From JAKSCF01 sp028279945 (GTDB taxonomy: Bacteria > Bacillota > Clostridia > Peptostreptococcales > JAAYPU01): DNA of 8,249 bases. Each line of letters opens with the position of its first letter. The stretch's first letter is position 1. The notes under the pieces are model-generated. The model did no database searches, was not told the DNA's origin, and saw only the letters and a program-made list of their open reading frames with translations. A program made the translations under genes and the position numbers. Positions 1 through 5,776 of the stretch are shown here, one piece after another. The stretch lies in assembly GCA_028279945.1 (NCBI GenBank), contig JANQMT010000023.1, positions 1-8,249 of the forward strand. Reading direction: 5' to 3'.

Positions 1-401
1 ATATTTACCACCATAAAAAAACTAACATTCAAGTTATCTTCAATTATTAAATATATGTTTTAAGTTAAATCAAATTACAATTTTAACGCCAATTCATCAT
101 AATTAGAAAATATTTTTAATAGTTCGCATTTATTATATACTATTTTGTAGTAATTTAATAATATATGTTGTATTTATTTATAACATCCTCAATTATTATA
201 GCACTTTTATCTGTTTTTTTATATTTATTAGTGATAAATAACTCAGGAAATTACATAAGTGATTCAATATATTCATATTTTGATGCGTTTTTGTTGTTTG
301 ATGCGAAGACAAAACATTTCGCAATTGAATGCACAAACGAATATCTATACACCTGCATTCAATTTGTCTACAATCGCTACCTAATAGGCAGCACATTTTT
401 A
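1..401. other. AT-rich region without a convincing gene
   Basis: This stretch is strongly AT-rich and lies downstream of the stop codon of spoVR, which is read on the minus strand. I see no RNA gene and no coding frame with a ribosome binding site. One open frame on the plus strand (165-422) would give an 85-residue protein with a hydrophobic N-terminus. It has no Shine-Dalgarno, overlaps the end of spoVR convergently, and runs through two inverted repeats, so I do not call it. The only structured DNA I see is those two hairpins, at 323-364 and 376-392. Confidence 0.6.
323..392 (-). terminator. Possible transcription end of the prkA-yhbH-spoVR cluster: two tandem hairpins
   Basis: Read on the minus strand, about 10 bases past the spoVR stop, 392-376 forms a 7-bp stem (GCTGCCT / AGGTAGC, loop ATT). 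It includes one G-U pair that would be an A-C mismatch on the plus strand, which favours a minus-strand transcript. A second, perfect 11-bp inverted repeat (AATTGAATGCA at 323-333, TGCATTCAATT at 354-364, 20-base spacer) follows. Neither is followed by a clean U-tract in the minus direction, so this is at best a weak or factor-assisted terminator, or a 3' end stabiliser. Confidence 0.3.
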
Positions 402-1793
402 TTACCTTTTAAGTTGTTGTGACTTTATGGATATTTTTCGATCTTCGTTGCATATAATTAACTTCTTCTCTTTACCTACTACCGTTTTTAAATACACTTT
501 GCCTCCCCAAAGAGTAGAAAGATATTTTAAGGATTCATAGGCATACGATAAATTTAATTCCCTGCCATCATATTCATGCGTCAGCGTAAGGGAATGATCT
601 TTTTGTGACACCTCTATTACTTTTATACAAGGAATTGCGTTCATACCTATGCTGTTGGCAAGAGAGTCTCGAATGATCTTCCATCCATCCTTATCGGCTA
701 CTTCAGTGATAACATAATCCGGTCCCGGTATTATTTTGCCATATTGAAATAAATGGAGGTCCTTGCACAACTCTTCTGTAAGATATCTTCGAATAAAGGA
801 CTCATCTCTTTCCAATTCACGGACTTCAAAAATTTTATCTTTTCCATATTTTTTCTCAATATCTTCAAATATTTTAAAACCTAAAAAATAAGGATTAATA
901 TTCCCTAAAAACGGTCTGATAACTTGATTATGTCTATTTAAGAATTCTAAATGAAAGTCTTGCGGTAATTCCAATTCATTTAAAATCTTATAATGCCACC
1001 TGCTTGCCCATCCTTCATTCATCACTTTAGTTTCTATTTGAGGAATAAAATACTTTGTTTCCTCCATTACAATTTCTATAACATCCTTCTCCCATGCATC
1101 CAGCTTTCCATACTCAGCAATAAACATCATAACATCTTCTGTGGGCTCTAATGGTAATCTATTTAGGTCAGGAAACGGCACTTCCTTTTTATTGTCCAAT
1201 ACACTGTCAATCTTTGTTTCCTCATAATATTTTTCTATTATTCTTTTCTTTTTTTCATCTTCTGAGATTGTTTTCTGACCTATTACTCTTGTAGTCTGAA
1301 ATCTTAACGCATGAGCAGCATTTAAAATACGTTCAACGCGTTCATATCCTATCGTTGGATCCTGAATATAGTTTCTAATCCTATTTGCATGGTTTTTGAA
1401 CATTTCAATTGTAGAACCTGCATTAGTGCCTTCTACAAACAATCGGTTATTTTTAAAGAAATCATTGTGCCCAAATACATGGGTGATGGTTAAAATCTGC
1501 AGTAAGAGTGTATTATCCCTCATAAGGTATGCAATACATGGGTTCGAGTTGATGACCATTTCATAAGGCAATCCTGTTAAATTATATTTATAAAGCATTT
1601 TTTGTTTCTCATAGGCTTTTCCATAGCTCCAATGGGGATAATGTGAAGGCATCCCAACATAAGCTTCATAACAAAGCATATCTTCATAACTACAGAGTTC
1701 AAATTCTTGTGGATAATAATTTAATCCTTGTTCTTTAGCAATACGCTCTATCCTATCATTCCAACTTTCTAATTGCTCTACAGTATACATCAT
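402..1793 (-). CDS. spoVR: SpoVR family protein (stage V sporulation protein R / YcgB-like)
   Basis: The product is 463 residues, close to the usual length of the SpoVR/YcgB family, and appears complete. Family hallmarks are visible: MPSHYPHWSYGK at about residues 48-59, a YEMVINSNPCIAYLM block at 77-91, HVFGHNDFFKNN at 105-116, NEGWASRWHYKI at 259-270 and NPYFLGFKIFEDIE at 300-313. The His/Asp/Glu-rich conserved blocks suggest a metal or catalytic site, but the biochemical activity of the family is not settled. In Bacillus subtilis SpoVR is needed for normal spore cortex formation; the E. coli homologue YcgB works with YeaG and YeaH. There is no signal peptide or membrane segment, so it is presumably cytoplasmic. 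The ATG is 10 bases after the yhbH stop and is preceded only by a weak GGAA, so translation is probably coupled to yhbH. Two ATG codons stand in tandem at the start; either could be used. Confidence 0.95.
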   Translation of the reverse strand: MMYTVEQLESWNDRIERIAKEQGLNYYPQEFELCSYEDMLCYEAYVGMPSHYPHWSYGKAYEKQKMLYKYNLTGLPYEMVINSNPCIAYLMRDNTLLLQILTITHVFGHNDFFKNNRLFVEGTNAGSTIEMFKNHANRIRNYIQDPTIGYERVERILNAAHALRFQTTRVIGQKTISEDEKKKRIIEKYYEETKIDSVLDNKKEVPFPDLNRLPLEPTEDVMMFIAEYGKLDAWEKDVIEIVMEETKYFIPQIETKVMNEGWASRWHYKILNELELPQDFHLEFLNRHNQVIRPFLGNINPYFLGFKIFEDIEKKYGKDKIFEVRELERDESFIRRYLTEELCKDLHLFQYGKIIPGPDYVITEVADKDGWKIIRDSLANSIGMNAIPCIKVIEVSQKDHSLTLTHEYDGRELNLSYAYESLKYLSTLWGGKVYLKTVVGKEKKLIICNEDRKISIKSQQLKR

Positions 1794-1803
1794 AAATCAT
1801 ACA

Positions 1804-2979
1804 TTATTCCATGGACTCTTTTTCCAATAGTTTTGTGAGAGCTGGAATAATATCCTCCTTTTTCGATATCGTTGCAATTGAAAAATTTGAATACTTTACT
1901 TTCGATTGTAATTGATTTCGTATATTACTGGGAGACGTATACCCCCCTGCCTTAATCTCTCCATATCCAAAAAGATTACATGTCTTACATAGTTCATTGG
2001 CAAGTTCAATAGCTCTTGCATTGTCTTCTGTCCAATTATCGCCGTCACTGCAGTGAAATGCATATATGTTCCATATTTCAGGACTGTATCTTTCTTCAAT
2101 AATTTCCAACGCTTTCGCATACCCGCTGCTAATATACGTTCCCCCCGATTCCCCTCTATGAAAAAAGTCCTTTTCATTGACTTCTTTGGCCACTGTCGTA
2201 TGTGCAACAAAAACAATATCCACATTAACATATTTCAGTTTAATAAATTGATATAGAAGAAAATAAAAACTTCTCGCAAAATACTTCTTTGTCATATCCA
2301 TAGAACCGGAGGTATCCATAATACAAATAATAACTGCATTGGACTCTCTTCGTACATCTTCTCTTAATCGATAATACCGCAAATCATCTTCTTTAAAGGG
2401 AAACCGCTTTTCCTCTTCATCCGGATTACCGGCATCATGCTGTTTATTTCTCTCATAAGCTTTTTTTCTTTTGATTCTTTCAATCATAGATCTTTTTTTT
2501 GCTAAACGCGGTTGAATCCCTTTTCTTTGGTAACCCAATCTCTTGGAAGTTTTCTCCGATTCTATTTCGCTGAATTTCTTTCGATCCATATAAGGTAAAT
2601 CTAAATCTTTAAACAAATAATTGATGAGCTCTTCAATGGTAACTTCGATTTCATAAATATCTTCTCCTTCTTGATTTCCCGCTTGCCCTGTACCATCCTG
2701 CTCTTGCATATCATCACTGCCAACCTTATCGCCTCGTTTTTCTTCTCCTGTTCCGGACCCTGTCCCTGATTTATTCTTGCCATATATAAACTGATACTCT
2801 TTAATACCCTTTATTGGAATTTTGACTTTTTTATTTTTGTTTTGTCCGATTATACTTTCTTCAGCAATGATATCTCCAATATTTTTTTTGATTGCATCTT
2901 CTACCAATTCTCTATGTCTTCTTTTATCCTCACCGGCTCGATCTCTTCCCAAACTATCAAATTCTCTAAATATCGCCAT
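1804..2979 (-). CDS. yhbH: YhbH/YeaH family (DUF444) protein with a von Willebrand A-like domain
   Basis: I choose the ATG at 2979, giving 391 residues beginning MAIFREFDS. It has an AGGAG seven bases upstream (2991-2987), whereas an in-frame TTG six codons earlier lies upstream of that site. The N-terminal part is highly charged, followed by a flexible Gly/Ser/Glu-rich linker at about residues 68-106. A basic stretch follows at about 145-180. The C-terminal half is a von Willebrand A-like fold with an intact metal-site motif: DTSGS at 222-226, GGT at 279-281 and SDGD at 311-314. Such domains usually bind partner proteins through a divalent metal. Homologues are B. subtilis YhbH, a sporulation protein of similar length, and E. 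coli YeaH, encoded beside the PrkA homologue YeaG. The gene lies 109 bases after prkA and directly before spoVR, so it is probably the middle gene of the operon. A partner or adaptor role for PrkA is an inference. Confidence 0.95.
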   Translation of the reverse strand: MAIFREFDSLGRDRAGEDKRRHRELVEDAIKKNIGDIIAEESIIGQNKNKKVKIPIKGIKEYQFIYGKNKSGTGSGTGEEKRGDKVGSDDMQEQDGTGQAGNQEGEDIYEIEVTIEELINYLFKDLDLPYMDRKKFSEIESEKTSKRLGYQRKGIQPRLAKKRSMIERIKRKKAYERNKQHDAGNPDEEEKRFPFKEDDLRYYRLREDVRRESNAVIICIMDTSGSMDMTKKYFARSFYFLLYQFIKLKYVNVDIVFVAHTTVAKEVNEKDFFHRGESGGTYISSGYAKALEIIEERYSPEIWNIYAFHCSDGDNWTEDNARAIELANELCKTCNLFGYGEIKAGGYTSPSNIRNQLQSKVKYSNFSIATISKKEDIIPALTKLLEKESME

Positions 2980-2986
2980 ATTCCCA

Positions 2987-2991
2987 CTCCT
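2987..2991 (-). promoter_or_regulatory. Ribosome binding site that fixes the yhbH start
   Basis: On the minus strand AGGAG (2991-2987) is followed by seven bases and then ATG at 2979. A longer reading from the TTG at 2997 would place this site inside the coding sequence and has no better site of its own, so the ATG is preferred. Confidence 0.75.
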
Positions 2992-3030
2992 AAGCAAACA
3001 CTAAAATTCCCTATACGTTATAAAACACGA

Positions 3031-3057
3031 GGGCAGACACATTGTAGTGTGCTACCC
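3031..3057 (-). other. Hairpin in the prkA-yhbH gap
   Basis: On the minus strand 3057-3031 can fold as an interrupted stem: GGG/CCC, then a mismatch, AG/CT, and ACAC/GTGT around a six-base TACAAT loop. It lies 32 bases past the prkA stop and 51 bases before the yhbH start. The sequence after it is TCGTGTTTTAT, so there is no proper U-tract. It may tune read-through, mRNA processing or stability between prkA and yhbH. The remainder of the 109-base gap shows no convincing promoter to me. Confidence 0.3.
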
Positions 3058-3088
3058 TTCACATCATTGTTTCATTATTCTAAATGTC

Positions 3089-5017
3089 CTAATCCTTCCA
3101 AAGGTTGTTTGCTGCATATTTCAAAATAACATTGCAGCAATGATCACAATAACCATTCTTTTTAAGCTCTTCAACCATTGCATTAAATTTCTTGTTTTGC
3201 TCTTTATCTCTGACTTTACTTAACGTAATGACTCTACTCAATTCTTTAACAGATGCTGTTAACTTTTTATCAATGGCTTCTTTTAAAGGTTGATAACACG
3301 TATAATCTATCTTGCCTCCATTTCGCATGGTATAAAGCATATATGCCGTAACATCTTGCCTAAATCCTTTTGCTGATGATGAAGTAATGCCTATTTGTTC
3401 TTCTATAGAACGCAGGAATTTTTCATCTGCCTCCAATTCTTCTCCTGTATTGGCATCTTTAATTTTAACTTTATTAACAAAAGCTTCTGCATGATCTAAG
3501 TAGTTATTAAACAAATCCTCTGCTTGTTCTTTATATCCATGAATAAATGCCTTAGAAACTTCCTCTTCCAATAACTTATGATATTCTTTTTTGATGGTAT
3601 CTTGTAAAAAGTTTAAATATTGTTTCTTTTCATCATCTGTTATGGCTAATTCTTTAACCGAATGGATTAACGTTTCCAGTACTATTATTGGATTAATACA
3701 TTTATGTTCGGATTCTGCCATTGCAATATCTAAAGCTTTCATGATAAATCTTGTGGATATCCCCTTCATGCCTTCTCCCTGTGCTTGTTCTTTAAGTTCC
3801 AAAATATCTACTTTCTTTGTTGAACCATTTTCTACTATTTCTTCACCATTATATATTTTAAGTTTTGTTAACGGATTAATCTTGGATGAAGGTGTTAATC
3901 GTGTTAGTATAGAAAACATTGAAGCTACTTTTATAGTATGAGGTGCAATATGTATATCAAACTTATTGTTCTTTAATATCTTTTCATATATTTTTATTTC
4001 TTCATCCAATTGAAGACAATAAGGAACCTCAATCTTTACAATTCTATCCAATATTGCTTCATTCGTATGGTCAGCCTTAAATTTGTTCCACTCTGCCTCG
4101 TTGGAATGTGCAAGTATAATACCATCAAAATATACCATGGGGCCTTTGCCCGGTGATGGAATACTCTTTTCCTGTGTGGCAGTAATCATAGCATGAAGGT
4201 ACTCAACTTCGTTTTTAAACACCTCTATAAATTCTACAATTCCTCTATTTCCTACATTAAATGCACCATTTAAGGACAGTACTCTTGGATCATCTTCAGA
4301 ATATAAATCTAATTTAGATATATCTACCGAACCTATCAGTACGGACGTATCCTGATTATTGGGGTCCACAGGTGGCACAACACCAATTCCTTTTCTGGAG
4401 CGAATGCTAAAATCAATGGTCTCTATAGGAAAATTCTCAAATTGGCCATTATATTCTTCTTTCAGCCTATAACGGCATACGGGGCATAAATCACCCTCAA
4501 TTTGAAGATCTAATGCCTCTTCGAATTGCTTGCGCAGATGCTTAGGAACGAGATGTAAAGGTTCTTCTCTCATTGGACATCCTTTAATCGCATAAATAGA
4601 AGAGCTCCTTTCCAGCGCCTTTTTTAATTTTTCCATAATAGATGATTTCCCTGCTCCCACCGGACCAACCAAATATAAAACTTGTCGAGATTCTTCGCCG
4701 TTCATTGCTGCTGCATGAAAGTACCTTACAATCTTCATTAAAGTTTTATCGATCCCAAAGAAATCATCTTTAAAGAAGTTATATCGCTTGATAACATCAT
4801 TGCCATATATTCTTCTTAGTTTAGATTCTTCTTCCGTATTGACCACTTCCACTCCTTCATCTAATATTATTTCATACATTCTTTGATGCGCTAATTTGTT
4901 CAAATCGGAAGACTTACTTAGTATCTCGATGTAATCTAAGAATGTACCTTCGAAATACTCATTTTTTCTTTCTCCTCGATCTTTTTTAATTAACTCAAGA
5001 AAATCTACCAATCTCAA
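3089..5017 (-). CDS. prkA: PrkA family AAA+ protein (serine protein kinase / ATP-dependent protease, YeaG-like)
   Basis: The product is 642 residues, the normal full length for PrkA. The N-terminal AAA+ module shows Walker A GPVGAGKS at residues 118-125, a GIVEFIE Walker B-like segment at 259-265, the VYFDGIILAHSNEAEW block at 295-310 and an ILDRIVKIEVPY arginine segment at 322-333. A cysteine cluster (C147, then CPVC at 178-181) sits inside this module. The C-terminal third is the PrkA-specific domain, ending with CDHC at 624-627. The family was first described as serine protein kinases; B. subtilis PrkA was later reported to act as an ATP-dependent protease influencing sporulation. The start is a TTG preceded by AAGGAGG with four bases between. 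A TTG two codons on (5011) would have ten bases of spacing and remains possible. It is the first gene of the cluster and has a long structured leader. Confidence 0.97.
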   Translation of the reverse strand: MRLVDFLELIKKDRGERKNEYFEGTFLDYIEILSKSSDLNKLAHQRMYEIILDEGVEVVNTEEESKLRRIYGNDVIKRYNFFKDDFFGIDKTLMKIVRYFHAAAMNGEESRQVLYLVGPVGAGKSSIMEKLKKALERSSSIYAIKGCPMREEPLHLVPKHLRKQFEEALDLQIEGDLCPVCRYRLKEEYNGQFENFPIETIDFSIRSRKGIGVVPPVDPNNQDTSVLIGSVDISKLDLYSEDDPRVLSLNGAFNVGNRGIVEFIEVFKNEVEYLHAMITATQEKSIPSPGKGPMVYFDGIILAHSNEAEWNKFKADHTNEAILDRIVKIEVPYCLQLDEEIKIYEKILKNNKFDIHIAPHTIKVASMFSILTRLTPSSKINPLTKLKIYNGEEIVENGSTKKVDILELKEQAQGEGMKGISTRFIMKALDIAMAESEHKCINPIIVLETLIHSVKELAITDDEKKQYLNFLQDTIKKEYHKLLEEEVSKAFIHGYKEQAEDLFNNYLDHAEAFVNKVKIKDANTGEELEADEKFLRSIEEQIGITSSSAKGFRQDVTAYMLYTMRNGGKIDYTCYQPLKEAIDKKLTASVKELSRVITLSKVRDKEQNKKFNAMVEELKKNGYCDHCCNVILKYAANNLWKD

Positions 5018-5018
5018 A

Positions 5019-5238
5019 CTACCTCCTTTTGGGAGTAATCCATCACACTACCGGTAGGTAGCATGACGTATAGTAATACAGCCCAGATGATGCACTTTTT
5101 CCAGTAATGCGTCGTTACATTCGTCGCAGGTACCTAAGGGTACCTACTCCTCATGATGCCTAGCCTTACAGAAAAAATTACATCATCTGGGTGTGGCTCA
5201 GTTTTTTAAACCTGTATTCCTACACATCATACTACCTA
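5019..5238 (-). promoter_or_regulatory. Structured leader RNA of prkA with two mutually exclusive helices (candidate riboswitch, class not recognised)
   Basis: Read on the minus strand toward prkA, P1 pairs 5238-5220 with 5073-5055: 19 consecutive pairs, 16 Watson-Crick and 3 G-U. After one G-A mismatch, P2 pairs 5218-5212 with 5081-5075 (7 pairs). After a bulge at 5211-5192 on the 5' strand only, P3 pairs 5191-5181 with 5092-5082 (11 pairs). An interrupted P4 follows (U-run near 5177-5172 with A-run near 5100-5096, GUAA 5169-5166 with UUAC 5107-5104). The tip holds a 9-bp hairpin (5147-5139 with 5134-5126) flanked by two unpaired 15-base strands. The 3' strand of P1 (5068-5057) can instead pair with 5052-5041 as a 12-bp hairpin with loop UACC. 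The prkA Shine-Dalgarno follows directly. G-U pairs on this strand would be A-C mismatches on the other, so the minus-strand transcript is the functional RNA. I see no U-tract, so any switching would act on translation. Ligand unknown. Confidence 0.75.
5021..5028 (-). promoter_or_regulatory. prkA ribosome binding site inside a local hairpin
   Basis: AAGGAGGT (5028-5021) precedes the TTG at 5017 by only three to four bases. CTCC at 5035-5032 can pair with GGAG at 5026-5023 across a CAAAA loop, covering part of the site. CTACCT at 5061-5056 can alternatively pair with AGGTAG at 5024-5019. That second partner lies within the P1 strand of the leader, so Shine-Dalgarno access is plausibly linked to leader folding. 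Confidence 0.6.
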
Positions 5239-5282
5239 TATAACATATGTATGTTTTGTTCTGATTTTAATTCTATACAATT

Positions 5283-5311
5283 TATATAAATATGAATTGC
5301 TGCTGTGTCAC
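5283..5311 (-). promoter_or_regulatory. Candidate sigma-A promoter for the prkA operon
   Basis: On the minus strand GTGACA (5311-5306) is separated by 17 bases from TATATA (5288-5283), which would start transcription near 5276, about 38 bases before the structured leader. Each hexamer departs from consensus, and the region is AT-rich enough to give chance matches. A TTCATATTT segment at 5296-5288 resembles the -35 region of sporulation sigma-E promoters, which drive prkA in B. subtilis, but no -10 at proper spacing is clear. Confidence 0.4.
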
Positions 5312-5393
5312 TTTATATCATCACATATAAAAAATTCCCACCGGATAGCTGCTCTTTTGTAGTCCCTTCTTTTAGTAAAAACTATAAAATATC
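5312..5393. other. Short spacer between the divergent prkA and ilvB promoters
   Basis: This AT-rich segment separates the two divergent promoters. I find no coding frame or convincing operator in it. A ten-base string ATTCCCACCG at 5334-5343 recurs at 5584-5593 within the ilvB leader, where it forms the loop of a small hairpin; this is probably chance. Confidence 0.5.
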
Positions 5394-5422
5394 TTGACAA
5401 AGTAAGCATTAACTGATATATT
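5394..5422 (+). promoter_or_regulatory. Sigma-A promoter of the ilvB T-box transcript
   Basis: A perfect -35 TTGACA (5394-5399), a 17-base spacer and TATATT (5417-5422) make a near-consensus housekeeping promoter. Transcription would begin about 5429, shortly before the base of T-box Stem I. A strong constitutive promoter followed by a conditional terminator is the standard arrangement for T-box genes. Confidence 0.85.
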
Positions 5423-5428
5423 CTTTAC

Positions 5429-5740
5429 AATAATTTATTAAATTAATGAACAGCAAAGAAAAGGAAGAGTACGTTATTTTGGACTTATAGAGAGGAGATG
5501 ATGGTGGAAATTCTCCATGAAGGAATAATGGAAGGTAGCCTTGGAGCTTTGGACCGAAATCTTAAGAGAGTAGACTTCAACGGATTCCCACCGTTATTAG
5601 GGAGCTGATATCAGATGAAAATACTATGGAAAGTATTCCATCTCGTATTAGACAAAGTGGCTTAAATAGCAATATAGGTGGTACCGCGGAGATGTAATCA
5701 ATACCTTCGTCCTTATTATAGGACGGAGGTTTTTTATTTC
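5429..5740 (+). promoter_or_regulatory. T-box leader of ilvB with a predicted valine (GUA) specifier
   Basis: This is a tRNA-sensing transcription attenuator. Stem I closes with CAAAG (5454-5458) / CTTTG (5547-5551) and AAGG (5461-5464) / CCTT (5539-5542). Its specifier loop has AGTA at 5468-5471 on one side and GAA at 5531-5533 on the other, capped by a nine-pair helix (5472-5480 with 5522-5530). In T-boxes the codon follows GAA plus one base, which gives GTA (Val) at 5535-5537. The B. subtilis glyQS leader as I recall it aligns with the same spacing around its GGC. The AGAGAG/GGTGGAA distal motifs of Stem I are present near 5490-5520. The conserved T-box AGGTGGTACCGCG is at 5676-5688. The antiterminator forms from 5676-5678/5711-5713 and 5686-5688/5708-5710 around the UGGUACC bulge; TGGT would pair with an ACCA tRNA end. 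It competes with the terminator at 5704-5729. Uncharged valine tRNA should permit read-through into ilvB. Confidence 0.95.
5704..5735 (+). terminator. Rho-independent terminator of the ilvB T-box
   Basis: A ten-pair stem (5704-5713 with 5720-5729, one G-U pair) with a six-base loop is followed directly by six T residues at 5730-5735. Its 5' arm overlaps the 3' strand of the antiterminator, so the two structures exclude each other. Confidence 0.92.
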
Positions 5741-5776
5741 TCAAAATACTAAAACCCAGATGAAGGAGATGATAAT

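Noticed and set aside
165..422. Open frame for an 85-residue protein with a hydrophobic N-terminus on the plus strand
   Set aside because: It has no Shine-Dalgarno, lies in AT-rich DNA where hydrophobic codons arise by chance, passes through two inverted repeats, and overlaps the 3' end of spoVR convergently.
3591..3941. Plus-strand open frame inside prkA, and similar frames opposite or within yhbH
   Set aside because: These are antisense or out-of-frame shadows of well-supported conserved genes, with no ribosome binding sites or recognisable products.
5051..5068. GGTAGGTAGC on the plus strand, resembling the 3' part of a c-di-GMP-I (GEMM) riboswitch
   Set aside because: The other conserved GEMM segments are absent on the plus strand, the sequence just upstream is the prkA start region, and the string is explained by the CTACC/GGTAG pairing of the minus-strand leader.
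5148..5158. GAGGAGTAGG on the minus strand, resembling the GGGGAGUAG start of Mn-sensing yybP-ykoY riboswitches
   Set aside because: The matching downstream conserved segments of that class are not found, and the position inside the tip of a longer rod does not fit its architecture.
5055..5238. Miniature inverted-repeat transposable element
   Set aside because: The long inverted repeat could suggest one, but mismatches are strand-polarised as G-U pairs, the element abuts the prkA Shine-Dalgarno, and it has a competing third strand. I keep it only as an alternative to be excluded by a genome-wide copy search.
5240..5260. Palindromic ACATATGT near the prkA leader as an operator
   Set aside because: The region is AT-rich and an eight-base palindrome is weak evidence by itself; no second copy near either promoter was seen.
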